DNA of 25,145 bases from Trichomonas tenax (lineage: Eukaryota; Parabasalia; Trichomonadida; Trichomonadidae): positions 1 through 25,145 of the forward strand of contig JALKBU010000777.1 of NCBI GenBank assembly GCA_023091735.1, in the 5' to 3' direction. A program made the position numbers and the translations under genes. Each line of letters starts with the position of its first letter. The stretch's first letter is position 1. The notes beneath the pieces are model-generated. The model searched no databases. It saw only the letters and a list, made by a program, of their open reading frames with translations, and was not told the DNA's origin. Positions 1-8,951 of the stretch are shown here, piece by piece.

Positions 1-2
1 GG

Positions 3-173
3 CCTGGCCTGGCCACTCGAGGGCTTTGGAAGTCTCAGGCCAACCTCGCCATGCATCGAATCATGCTTCTGTTGAATAGGCATCTGGATGCATCTCTGCT
101 AGATCACCAGGTCATCCTTCACTATGAATCCACAACTACTCATAATGAAGTCTTCTTTGGCTTCCAACATTGA
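3..173 (+). CDS. Possible 3' end of a gene truncated by the window edge
   Basis: Frame 3 is open from the window edge to a TGA at 171-173, giving a 56-residue tail that ends FFGFQH. The stretch is clearly GC-richer than the spacer that follows, which is the usual sign of coding DNA in this window. The codons include GGG, CGA and AGG, and these are not the codons favoured by the neighbouring genes. It could therefore be the end of a mobile-element gene or chance. No family was recognised. The start lies outside the window. The first bases form a short GGCCT tandem repeat. Confidence 0.3.
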   Translation, partial: PGLATRGLWKSQANLAMHRIMLLLNRHLDASLLDHQVILHYESTTTHNEVFFGFQH

Positions 174-402
174 GTTCAATCCATTTCAACCTATTGATAC
201 TTTTCCATTTTTCCCGCGCAAAAACGTCACTTTCCTTTATTTTGACATCCCGACTTTACATGCCAAAAATAAGTTACATGTCAGAAAAGCACGTTGTTCT
301 TTTTTGTCCCAGTCCCCCAAATTTTTGGATTACCCTGAAAAATCACAATCTGTATACTACTATGGTTAAAAACGAAAGGGAAAATATAAAAGTGATTTTT
401 TC
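174..402. other. AT-rich intergenic spacer with two promoter-type words
   Basis: No supported gene is present. The spacer holds TTTACATGCCA (255-265) and GTTACATGTCA (273-283). These are two close copies, 18 bp apart, of the word that recurs in the gene-free stretches of this window. The short open frames here overlap one another and look like chance. Confidence 0.5.
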
Positions 403-508
403 TAACATTGTAAATTTCATCAAAAAGGAATTCTGACACTGTAAAGTCAATTTTTCGAAGAATTCTGACACTGTAAAGTTTTTAAAAACAGTATTCTTAC
501 ATTGTAAA
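403..508 (+). promoter_or_regulatory. Phased four-copy promoter repeat upstream of VPS16
   Basis: Four copies of TNACAYTGTAAA start at 403, 434, 465 and 497, a spacing of 31, 31 and 32 bp (about three helical turns). Each is preceded by TTC. The last copy ends 27 bp before the chosen ATG at 536. The reverse complement, TTTACARTGTNA, matches the word found upstream of the methyltransferase gene. A role as a transcription-factor array is inferred from position, number and regular spacing. Confidence 0.65.
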
Positions 509-535
509 GTGTCAAAAAAAGTGATACCAAAAAAA

Positions 536-2950
536 ATGCAGAATCTTCTCGGACACAGACTCTGCACATCTGAGGATATCAACTCTTTCAAGAAAACCGT
601 CAGCCCCATTGAAGACCTTTTTGTGAAGTGGGAGGCGATTTTTAATACATATCCGTCTTTTATTTTCGAACAATACTTTGATCGCTTCACTGGTGGCTTA
701 GATGGCCGCCTAATAGGTTACTACAAGCACCAGATAGGTTCTGCATGCAAACAAATACAATTATTCGATCACGAGTTCAATAAAATCGATGAAATTCAAT
801 TATATTACGATATTAAGAACGCATTTTTATATCTCACCAATAACGATTACTTGGTTGTTTTAGTGTCGAAAGAGAGTGGTTTAACACTCGATATTTATTT
901 TCATGGAAGATTATTTTCTTCACTTCCAATTCACTGTGAATCAGAAGTTGTCGGCAGTTACTTCTGGGAGTCCGGATGCGTCTTCGTTACCAATGAAAAT
1001 CAAGTCTGGTACCTTCCACACTTCAAAGATCCGCAATTATACGCGACAATTAACACAAAGGAAAGTCTTTCGAGGATTATTGCCATTCCACCACAAGATT
1101 CGCAGTCGGGAGAACTGATTTTCTACGCTTTGGGCTATTCTACGTCTATTTATGTTGGAAATGGGTCTACGGTGAAGAAAATCGAACTGCCGGAAGTTGT
1201 TCAGTATTTTGCTTTAAGCCCAACAAACGAACACATCGCGTTTTTGTTTAACAATAATTATCTTCTTATAACGCCATCAGACTTGTCTGAATGCATTTGC
1301 CATTACGACATACTCATCGACAAGCCAGCGCTTTCATTCCAATGGTTATCTTCAATGATTATAATCGGATATGAAAACGAAGTTGCTTTATTCACTTCTC
1401 TCAACACTCTCAACACGTGGTCGGTCGAAGGAAAGCCTCTGATATTCGCTGATTCCAAACACGCACTAATTTTCTCGAACTCAAGATTATACGAACTCGC
1501 AGTCGTCAGCAATCAATTAGCCGACGCTTTGGACTTCAGTCCGCACAACCCAACATCCACGCTGCTGAATGCATGCATCGAATCAAACGTTCACTTAATC
1601 GATATCTTGAAAGACAGAAAACAGCTCGAAGATGCGATAAACTCGATCGTCGTTGCTACTTCCGATATAACGACGAGCGAAAGACTGCAGAGGTCGTTTT
1701 TGCTTGCCGCAGCGCTCGGCAATGGACTTATTAGACAGACGTCGGATTTAGTTTCAAGCACAGTGAAATGCTTGAGAATCGCGAACGACATCCGAAAGAA
1801 TCTCAAGTTATTCATCTCTCCTAAATCCGTCGAAAAGTTGATGTATTCTGCGACGCTGCCACTGAAATACTGTGATGCGAAGAACCACGCGATGGCGTTT
1901 GAAATCGCTTCGTATTTAGGCGTCGACGATGCACCAATCGTCACCGACTGGGCTTGCACCATCATTGAGTCATTCCCTGATGACGAAGAGGCGATTTCCA
2001 TCCTCAAGAGCCGCTACTGCTTGAGTTTCGATGCCACGCAGATCGCCATCATGGCGAGTCACATGGGCAGACACAACGTCGCCGTCGGCATCGCGAAACT
2101 CGAGAAGTATCCTCTCAAGCTCATCGATTTCTTCAAGCAGATAGGAAACTGGGAGGGAGCAATCATATCTTCATACAGAGCGGCAGATTCAAGCAAATAC
2201 TTGAAGACATGCCAAGACGCAATCGAAGCAGGAGCAAATGAACCACTGAAGAAAGTTCTAGTTGAGAATCCAGGCGCCTTCCAGCTCCTCGTTCTCGTTG
2301 GTTCGACGGACAAAGCAATCAGCGACGTGCTGACGGCGATACCAAACTGCGATCACACTGCTGAGATGGCAATTCGAAAGATTGTCAACGATCTCAAGGA
2401 TTCCATGAAGATGGAGAATTTCAAGGGCGCAGCAGCGACAATGGAGCGAATCAAGACTGTTTTACCGAAGTACACACTTGCGGAAAGCAGTAATCTTATG
2501 ATAGAGCGCTACACAGAGAACCTTTCCGCTCAAGAGAAGAATGCCGAGAAACTTAAGGATTTCATGGGCAAATCTCTCAACCAGACAATCAAATTCATTA
2601 TAGACTCAGGAGATATTGATGGGGCCCTTAAATTCGCATCCAGCGCCAAAGTAAAGGATGCGCGTGCTCAGCTCATTGTTGCCAGGACTGTCATTAACAA
2701 CGAGAAGAAAGAGTTATACGCCAAAGTCGCCCAGACGTGCAAACTCGTGAGACAAGTCGCAACATCGATGATATTGATCAGCGAAGGAAACGAAGCTGCA
2801 ATGAAGTTCGTTGAAGACATTCCTGATGAGAAAGATAGAATGTCGATCAAAGAGGCATTGCAGGAAGGACTTTTGAACAAGACAGAGCTTGGAGAGAAAT
2901 CTATTTCAGATTGCATAATTCTCAAGAAATCTCTGTTCTCAGTGCATTGA
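536..2950 (+). CDS. VPS16: VPS16-like vacuolar sorting protein (HOPS/CORVET core subunit)
   Basis: The 804-residue product resembles VPS16 in length (human is about 840) and in layout: an N-terminal half suggestive of a beta-propeller and a helical C-terminal half. The C-terminal part carries VPS16-like stretches, for example the HMGRHNVAVGIAKLEKYPL region near residue 510 and the region from FIIDSGDIDGALKFA onward. VPS16 is a core subunit of the HOPS and CORVET tethering complexes, which act at endosomes and lysosomes with VPS33. The frame is open from a GTG at 509, but that GTG lies next to the last promoter repeat, so the ATG at 536 is preferred. The 5' part is more AT-rich than the middle and 3' parts. 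The stop is TGA, with TTTAAA about 30 bp downstream. Family assignment is by recognition, without a database search. Confidence 0.85.
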   Translation: MQNLLGHRLCTSEDINSFKKTVSPIEDLFVKWEAIFNTYPSFIFEQYFDRFTGGLDGRLIGYYKHQIGSACKQIQLFDHEFNKIDEIQLYYDIKNAFLYLTNNDYLVVLVSKESGLTLDIYFHGRLFSSLPIHCESEVVGSYFWESGCVFVTNENQVWYLPHFKDPQLYATINTKESLSRIIAIPPQDSQSGELIFYALGYSTSIYVGNGSTVKKIELPEVVQYFALSPTNEHIAFLFNNNYLLITPSDLSECICHYDILIDKPALSFQWLSSMIIIGYENEVALFTSLNTLNTWSVEGKPLIFADSKHALIFSNSRLYELAVVSNQLADALDFSPHNPTSTLLNACIESNVHLIDILKDRKQLEDAINSIVVATSDITTSERLQRSFLLAAALGNGLIRQTSDLVSSTVKCLRIANDIRKNLKLFISPKSVEKLMYSATLPLKYCDAKNHAMAFEIASYLGVDDAPIVTDWACTIIESFPDDEEAISILKSRYCLSFDATQIAIMASHMGRHNVAVGIAKLEKYPLKLIDFFKQIGNWEGAIISSYRAADSSKYLKTCQDAIEAGANEPLKKVLVENPGAFQLLVLVGSTDKAISDVLTAIPNCDHTAEMAIRKIVNDLKDSMKMENFKGAAATMERIKTVLPKYTLAESSNLMIERYTENLSAQEKNAEKLKDFMGKSLNQTIKFIIDSGDIDGALKFASSAKVKDARAQLIVARTVINNEKKELYAKVAQTCKLVRQVATSMILISEGNEAAMKFVEDIPDEKDRMSIKEALQEGLLNKTELGEKSISDCIILKKSLFSVH

Positions 2951-3012
2951 TTTTTTTATGTTTTTTGTGTGAAGTTTTAAATGTAAGAAAAAAAGAAAAT
3001 TTTTACGATAGT

Positions 3013-4410
3013 TTATTTCATCAACTCCATGAACTCGTTGAAGACCTTTGTGCAAAGCTCATCAGCCTCCTCTTGTGTGTGGCCTTCGCCGATGACTCTG
3101 ACGATTGGCTCCGTGTTGGACCTCCTAACGTGGACCCACCAGTCAGCGTGATCAATGCGGAGACCGTCTGCCTCGTTGAGCTTTACTGTGTCGCCATACG
3201 TCTTCGTGACGTTGGCCTTCCATGTCTCGATGAGCTTTGGAACGTTTGTGCCGGCCTTCATTGGGATCTTCTTCTTTGAGATTCTCCACTGCGGAAGAGC
3301 GTTCTTGACCTCGGAGATTGTGATCTTTGGATTCTTCTCACGCTCGGCAGCGAACAACTGGAGAACCATCGCTGTGGCGACGAGGGCATCGCGGCCGATG
3401 TGGCAGGATGTGAGCATGACGCCGCCATTGCCTTCACCGCCGATCTCAGAGCCGACTTCGACCATCTTCATCGCGACGTTGACTTCTCCGATCGGTGTTC
3501 CGTAGCACGTGACGCTGTTCTGTGCGCAGACGTCATCGACAGCGCGCGATGTGGAGATGTTGCGGCAGACCGGTGTTTTGATGCCTCCGTACTTGAGCGC
3601 GTAGTTGACAGCGAGGGCGAGCGTGTACTCCTCGACGAGCGGTTTTCCGTCCTCGCCAATGAGAACGCAGCGGTCAGAGTCCGGATCGACAGCGATGCCG
3701 ATGTCGTGGCCCTTGACAGCCTCGCAGAGCTGTGTAAGGTTCTCAGGGATTGGCTCTGGAGTGTGCGCGAAGAGTCCTGTTGGCTCTGTGTTGAGTTCTG
3801 TGATCTCGCATCCCAATTGCTTCAAAATAACAGGGATTGCGAGTGATCCGGCGCCGTTGATTGTGTCTATGGCGACCTTGAAGTGCTGCTTCTTGATCTG
3901 CTCGACATTGATAAACTGCTGACCGAAAATGTTGTTGATATGGTCCTGAATGGCGTTCGGGTAGTTTGTGAGCGTGCCGAGCTTGTCCCATGTCGCGAAT
4001 TTGGAGTGCTTGCATGAGAACATTTCGTCGCAATTGTGTTGATCGAGGAAAATTCCTGTATACTCGACGAACTTGAGTCCGCACCACTGCTGTGGGTTGT
4101 GAGATGCTGTGATGACGATACCACCGCACGCTTGGAACTGCTGAACGAGTAATTGAACTGTTGGTGTTGGAACAATGCCAATATCGATAACATCGATGCC
4201 GCACGCCATAAGGGTGCCGATGGTGCACTGCTTGATCCATGAAACGGCTGGTCTCGTGTCGTAGCCGAGGATGACTTGTTTGCCTTTGCCTTTCGTCAAC
4301 TGAAGGCCTGCAAAGCCTGAAACGTACTTGGCGACAACCTCCGGGGTCAGAGAGTCTCCGACAATGCCGCGGATGCCGGAAATAGTCAACATGAGTGTCT
4401 CTGTGCTCAT
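3013..4410 (-). CDS. GlmM-like phosphohexomutase (phosphoglucosamine/phosphomannomutase family)
   Basis: This 465-residue alpha-D-phosphohexomutase is full length. Visible motifs are SGIRGIVGD at 11-19, the catalytic TASHNP loop at 101-106 (phosphoserine Ser103), the metal-binding DPDSDR at 242-247, the sugar-binding GEGNGG at 325-330, and the phosphate-binding RRSNTEPIVR at 429-438. Such enzymes interconvert hexose 1- and 6-phosphates. The GEGNGGV sugar loop is typical of bacterial (Bacteroidetes-type) and archaeal GlmM/ManB rather than eukaryotic AGM1 or PGM, so glucosamine phosphate is the likeliest substrate, but mannose phosphate cannot be excluded. The bacterial look suggests lateral transfer (inference). 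The stop is TAA inside TAAA, a trichomonad-like 3' end. The next gene on the same strand is another sugar-nucleotide enzyme. Codons are GC-rich. Confidence 0.9.
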   Translation of the reverse strand: MSTETLMLTISGIRGIVGDSLTPEVVAKYVSGFAGLQLTKGKGKQVILGYDTRPAVSWIKQCTIGTLMACGIDVIDIGIVPTPTVQLLVQQFQACGGIVITASHNPQQWCGLKFVEYTGIFLDQHNCDEMFSCKHSKFATWDKLGTLTNYPNAIQDHINNIFGQQFINVEQIKKQHFKVAIDTINGAGSLAIPVILKQLGCEITELNTEPTGLFAHTPEPIPENLTQLCEAVKGHDIGIAVDPDSDRCVLIGEDGKPLVEEYTLALAVNYALKYGGIKTPVCRNISTSRAVDDVCAQNSVTCYGTPIGEVNVAMKMVEVGSEIGGEGNGGVMLTSCHIGRDALVATAMVLQLFAAEREKNPKITISEVKNALPQWRISKKKIPMKAGTNVPKLIETWKANVTKTYGDTVKLNEADGLRIDHADWWVHVRRSNTEPIVRVIGEGHTQEEADELCTKVFNEFMELMK

Positions 4411-4427
4411 TTTTTCGCTCTCGAGAA

Positions 4428-4433
4428 AAATGA
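4428..4433 (-). promoter_or_regulatory. Initiator-like site of the phosphohexomutase gene
   Basis: On the minus strand TCATTT matches the Trichomonas initiator consensus TCAYWW. Its A lies 21 nt before the ATG, at the outer edge of the usual trichomonad 5' UTR length. Confidence 0.5.
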
Positions 4434-4784
4434 TTTTTTTATCGTTCGAAAACAGACCATTTATCGTCTCAAATCATTTTTATCTATGTGTGGATTGCCT
4501 ATCATATTCTATATCTATTTATCACAAAATTTAACTTTTTTGGCATTAATTTCTATAATCTAACGATTTTTGGAACTTTTTAACCATATGAACAAATTTA
4601 CAACATTATACTCTATATAAATATCATAATTTTAGGCAATTTTATTTTTATGAGGCTTTTTGATGATGAAATATGAAAATATAGCCTATGCGAAATCTAA
4701 ATTTGATGAAATTTTCAATGGAAAAAAGTATAATTAAATGGCAAAATAATAGAAAGGTTCCTTGGATCTTTTTTGCCTGCATTT

Positions 4785-4806
4785 TTAAATCCTGTTTAGG
4801 ATTTAA
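4785..4806. repeat. Short perfect hairpin
   Basis: TTAAATCCT and AGGATTTAA form a 9-bp stem around GTTT. It is isolated in the spacer and no function is evident. Confidence 0.5.
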
Positions 4807-5032
4807 GTTGTATAGTCCATGCGGATGTATGTTCTATGATATCCCGGAACGTATACAGAGATTCACAGAGTATATATAATTAAACTAATTTTGCCAAGTA
4901 ATTTCCTGAAATGAAAAATTTTGCACTCAAAAGCGGATTTAAGCAGAAAAGAAATAGTAGATCTTAATGTACAATAGATGCTGATTATAATTTTACCATT
5001 TAACAGTAGATTGTGATTTTTCAATTTTCAAA

Positions 5033-5068
5033 AAAGCAGATGCAACGTTTAAATATATCATCTGCTTT
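5033..5068. repeat. 10-bp inverted repeat
   Basis: AAAGCAGATG (5033-5042) and CATCTGCTTT (5059-5068) are perfect inverted copies separated by 16 nt. They lie mid-spacer with no adjacent gene. Confidence 0.5.
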
Positions 5069-5857
5069 ATATGAGAGAAAATTTAACGTTCATAAAATGA
5101 GCTGATAAGCTAGTTCTATATATAGATGTAGAGACAGAAGTATTTAACCAAAGAAAGAGAATAAAATTTTCAAAAATGTAATATGATTGAAATCTTAGCA
5201 TAAGAAATTGATACATTTATATGTGCAATTTGACCAAAATACGTGCTCACATCACATCTACTTATATAAATGTACATAAATCATCGTAAAATATGAAGAT
5301 AATAATCGGTTCTCAAAAACCCTCTGTAGCGGCCCTTAGTAAATTTGTTAGTGATTATTAGAACGGTAACAATAACTGAATGTAGAATATAAAGCCAAAA
5401 ACCAGGGATAACTTTAAGATAAAAATTTCGAATTTTAACATATATGTTTCAAGACGGATTCTAATATTGCTCGTTCTTGTAGAAGGTTCCTTATAAATTG
5501 AAAGCCAGGAATCGACAATTTAAAAAAATCGCAATATCTTGGCAATGATTTTAGTCCAGAGCACATAAAATGTTGCTACAATAAATTCCCTGAGTTATAT
5601 TTTTGATTGGACGATATTTCAAAGCCTGGTTTTGAATTCTCACCAAGCCAGTAAAACTAAACATCGACCGAGGCCAAAAAAGTGAGCTTTTTTATAACGG
5701 ACATTCTGCCAATGGACCTTTATAATATTTTGTGATGAATCTATTTTCCATTTACATGAAACGGTTAAGGGAAAAACATTTTCGTTTTGCGGTCGAAAAA
5801 CAACGCTATTAAAGTGTTGATGAGAAATAATTTCAAGAAGTAATATATTTCAATCAT

Positions 5858-6901
5858 TTAAATCTGCTTAAGCTCGCCACCAGCATATGTGTAGAAGCCA
5901 GTCTTGCCCTCGATCGCTGCCTGCGAAATCTTCTCTGTCAAGTCCTTCGTTGGCTTTCCATCGCATGTTACGAAGTAAGCGAACTTTCCGCACTCCTTCT
6001 GGAAGATATCCTTGAGCTGCTCGAGACCGTTGAACTGAAGCTTATCGAATAAAACAATCAATGGAAGCTCGCGGGCAAAGCAAGCGGCCATGATGTTGAG
6101 AACGCTGACGATTGTCTCGTCGATCTCCTTCTCTGTGTCGACGGCCATGAGAACGCCGTACTTCGGTCTGAGAGCGACCATTTCGGTTTCGAATGTATCG
6201 CGATAGATACCGTTTCCGCAGCAGAGGTGGACCTTGAGCTGCTTCTCCGCGAAACTCTCGAAGATTGGAAGAGCGACGTCCTTTGATGGAGCGACAACAG
6301 CGAAATCTGCGTATGGAGCGATCTGCCTGCCAAGGAGTGGGTTCCTTGTGCGCTCCTCGAGCTTGGCTTTCATTGCCTCGTCGTAGTTTGGGTTGGCGCG
6401 GTCCTTTGGTGAAATTACGTAGTCGTCCGCGCCGATTGGCTTTGGCCAGTCAACCTTGACTGTTGGGTCGAGGAAGTTGAGTGAGAAGTCGAGCTCTGGA
6501 GCGAAGCAGCCACCCTGGAGATAAAGAATTGCTGTATCATCCTCAGAGGCGAAGAATCCGTGCGCGCAGAATGGAGGGATGAACATGTGGTGTGTTCTGT
6601 CGATCCAGTGTCCGTCCCACTGGAGGAATGTTGGGGAATCAGGTCTAAGGTCGACAACGACGTCGAATGCGCGGCCACATGGGCACTGGACGAGCTTGTG
6701 GTGTGGGCTGCAGTGGAGACCGCGGATGACGTTTTTCTTGGATCTCGAAACTGTAATTTGCGGCATTTGTGTTGCTGGAGGAGATTTCAGACACTCGAAG
6801 CAGTCAACGGTGATGCCGAGGTCTGAGACGTGCTCGGCGAGAGTTACGACTCCGGCGTCCTTGACTTTGAGTGGAGTGAACGTGTATCTTTCACAACTCA
6901 T
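5858..6901 (-). CDS. RmlC-type dTDP-4-dehydrorhamnose 3,5-epimerase fused to a degenerate RmlD-like tail
   Basis: Residues 1 to about 185 of this 347-residue protein form an RmlC cupin: RGLH at 60-63 (the His of the catalytic dyad), FDVVVDLRPDSPTF at 79-92, IPPFCAHGFF at 108-117 and SPKDRANP at 164-171 (likely the partner Asp167). RmlC epimerises dTDP-4-keto-6-deoxyglucose on the route to dTDP-rhamnose. The usual TDYYAP segment reads GGCFAP at 130-135, so a conserved Tyr is missing. Residues about 195-347 resemble a short RmlD or NRS/ER Rossmann domain without a GxxGxxG loop or an evident YxxxK. The frame can be read from a TTG at 6925, but the ATG at 6901 is the better start, just after a CCTTTT element. 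The stop is TAA in TTTAAA. A bacterial origin is plausible. Activity of the tail is doubtful. Confidence 0.82.
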   Translation of the reverse strand: MSCERYTFTPLKVKDAGVVTLAEHVSDLGITVDCFECLKSPPATQMPQITVSRSKKNVIRGLHCSPHHKLVQCPCGRAFDVVVDLRPDSPTFLQWDGHWIDRTHHMFIPPFCAHGFFASEDDTAILYLQGGCFAPELDFSLNFLDPTVKVDWPKPIGADDYVISPKDRANPNYDEAMKAKLEERTRNPLLGRQIAPYADFAVVAPSKDVALPIFESFAEKQLKVHLCCGNGIYRDTFETEMVALRPKYGVLMAVDTEKEIDETIVSVLNIMAACFARELPLIVLFDKLQFNGLEQLKDIFQKECGKFAYFVTCDGKPTKDLTEKISQAAIEGKTGFYTYAGGELKQI

Positions 6902-6911
6902 CAAAAGGTGA
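6902..6911 (-). promoter_or_regulatory. CCTTT-type core element at the epimerase start
   Basis: Read on the minus strand, TCACCTTTTG directly abuts the ATG. It contains CCTTT, the M5-type core element described for Trichomonas promoters that lack a strong initiator. The assignment rests on position alone. Confidence 0.4.
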
Positions 6912-7047
6912 AGTGCTGCCTTCAAAAAAAATCGTTCATATTTTGGGTTTAGAATAAATACACTTTTCTATTGCTATTTCTGTGGTCAAAATTCGTTTGT
7001 CTCAATGAAATTTTTTCGGAAATTATCGTTTCTGTATCGTAAATCGT

Positions 7048-7098
7048 TTACTTGACAATTTTATCGATAATTATGTTTTGTAAATTATTTACTTGACA
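7048..7098. promoter_or_regulatory. Two promoter words upstream of the epimerase gene
   Basis: TTTACTTGACA occurs at 7048-7058 and again at 7088-7098, exactly 40 bp apart. It differs by one base from the TTTACATGACA word found upstream of the transporter and tetraspanin genes. The copies lie 147-197 bp before the epimerase ATG. Confidence 0.5.
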
Positions 7099-8309
7099 AT
7101 ATTCATTCTTAATTTCTTGGAATTGCACCTTTTCAATGAAATATTACCATAAACATATGATGATATAATATTTTTCAAGCTGGTGATTCACATTGATTGT
7201 CTTTTAAGATGATGGAAGGTTTCTGTGCGAAACTTGCCTTAAGGGACAGAGAACTAACCTTATTTCTCACTTTTTGTTGATGGTCTATTCCAAGTTAAGC
7301 GAGAAAAGTTCACTTCTGATTTACAAATATATTGGAAAATTTGTTCAGAACCTGATGCTAAGCATATGAAATTTTATCAGCAAAACCTTTCAGACAATAG
7401 AAAAAATGTTGAAATTTCATCAAAATTCAAAATGGCTGCCAATTACTTCCATGCTCTATGCTGATGCTATCTACTGTCTTTTACATCGATTATGATATTT
7501 AATATGATATTTTGCCTTTTAATCATCGTAAATGCAGAGCTATAGATTGTATTCATATTTTCTGGCAATTTGTTAGTATTTCATTTGATTTATACTTTAT
7601 ATTTGTAAATAATTGATATTGAATTCTTTGAATATCATGGTTTTATGAGAATTTATAGAGCTACTCGGGATTGCTTTAATTTCTTAATAAGACTCATCAT
7701 GTAAGAAAAGGGAGAGCCCAATAGGTAAGCTGCCAAGCTACAGAGATTATTATATATCAAGAAACTACTTCGAAATTCAATACAGAGTGTCATAGCCGCA
7801 TAAACACACTTATCGGTTGTAGGTTCGAATCAAACATCATAAAACTTTTTTTTCAAAATATATAACCTTATAATTTTCCCTCTAGAATTTCAGGTTTAGT
7901 GTTATGACAATTCATTCAACAAGCGATAAACATGAAACACAGATGATGCTAATTAAGTTGCAGCAGAACTTACTAATACATATTTGCGTGTTATCCTGAA
8001 TTTGTAATTTTCAATCTAACTTTCATATTGATTAGTTTTAATTAAACCTTATTGATATACATATCATACTATTTATATGACCATTTGGCAAGATTAAGAG
8101 TATCTATTACACAAAGATACAACTTAACATCATCATAACAAAGAATGATTCTCCAGAACAATGTATATTGTAAGGGACGCTACTTGATAGTAAGAAGTTA
8201 TGCAACAACAATATAGCACGAAATCAGGAGATAAGTAAAAATTAATGTGATAAAAAATAAAAGTGTATTTTTATCAGATATTTCGATGTAAATATGATTT
8301 TCCATATAA

Positions 8310-8490
8310 TTCATACATAATATTCAAGACATTTCAGAGAGCCCAAGCCATGCTGGTGATCAAATACCTAAAATAAATTGAGAAGTTCTCGCCTGATATA
8401 TGGCTCAAATGCTAAGTCTTGGAAAGATAGATAACAATCACGACATGGTTTGATTCAATCCATCAATCCATCATTTTTGTGCTTTTTTTG
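8310..8490 (+). repeat. Left arm of a perfect 181-bp inverted repeat
   Basis: Every base from 8310 to 8490 pairs with 8951 down to 8771 without mismatch or gap. After a 9-base insertion on the right side, pairing continues weakly through TTCAAATTTT (8492-8501 with 8760-8751). The arm encodes no protein. No clear target-site duplication flanks the pair. Confidence 0.95.
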
Positions 8491-8770
8491 TTTCAAATTT
8501 TCGACATATTTTATCTGAAGCCAACATCATGATTATACCTGATTGGTTGACACATTTCCTTGATCATGTTGCTCATGTATATGGCCATCAAATCCGCATA
8601 ATCATGTTTAATGATTCACATTCGTTGTCGAATATACCATGAAAGAATTTATGAGTCGGTGCCAAATTTAATTTAATATAATAGGTGTGCATGAAGTGCA
8701 TGCTAATACATGTTATATTTTGATGTTAATAATGACAATATACAATAAAAAAAATTTGAAAGAAAATATT

Positions 8771-8951
8771 CAAAAAAAGCACAAAAATGATGGATTGATG
8801 GATTGAATCAAACCATGTCGTGATTGTTATCTATCTTTCCAAGACTTAGCATTTGAGCCATATATCAGGCGAGAACTTCTCAATTTATTTTAGGTATTTG
8901 ATCACCAGCATGGCTTGGGCTCTCTGAAATGTCTTGAATATTATGTATGAA
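8771..8951 (-). repeat. Right arm of a perfect 181-bp inverted repeat
   Basis: This is the exact reverse complement of 8310-8490, separated from it by a 280-bp AT-rich spacer with no open frame of note. The pair could be a MITE with long terminal repeats or a hairpin-RNA source, or it could have arisen by local inverted duplication. Confidence 0.95.

Larger units (their letters stand above)
4434..5857. other. AT-rich intergenic region without a supported gene
   Basis: About 1.4 kb of AT-rich DNA lies between the two sugar-nucleotide genes. It contains a 9-bp perfect hairpin with a 4-nt loop (4785-4806, TTAAATCCT / AGGATTTAA) and a 10-bp inverted repeat (5033-5042 / 5059-5068, AAAGCAGATG / CATCTGCTTT). 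A 63-residue open frame at 4688-4879 has no recognisable features and is probably chance. Nothing else was seen. Confidence 0.6.

Noticed and set aside
3155..4240. Several long open frames opposite or shifted within the phosphohexomutase gene
   Set aside because: The true frame carries all family motifs; the others are shadows caused by GC-rich codons.
4688..4879. 63-residue open frame in the spacer
   Set aside because: AT-rich codons, no motif, no initiator or TAAA-type context; length is expected by chance here.
7700..7850. tRNA gene suggested by GGTTCGAATC
   Set aside because: The T stem does not pair, no acceptor stem or anticodon arm can be drawn, and the A-to-B box distance is too long.
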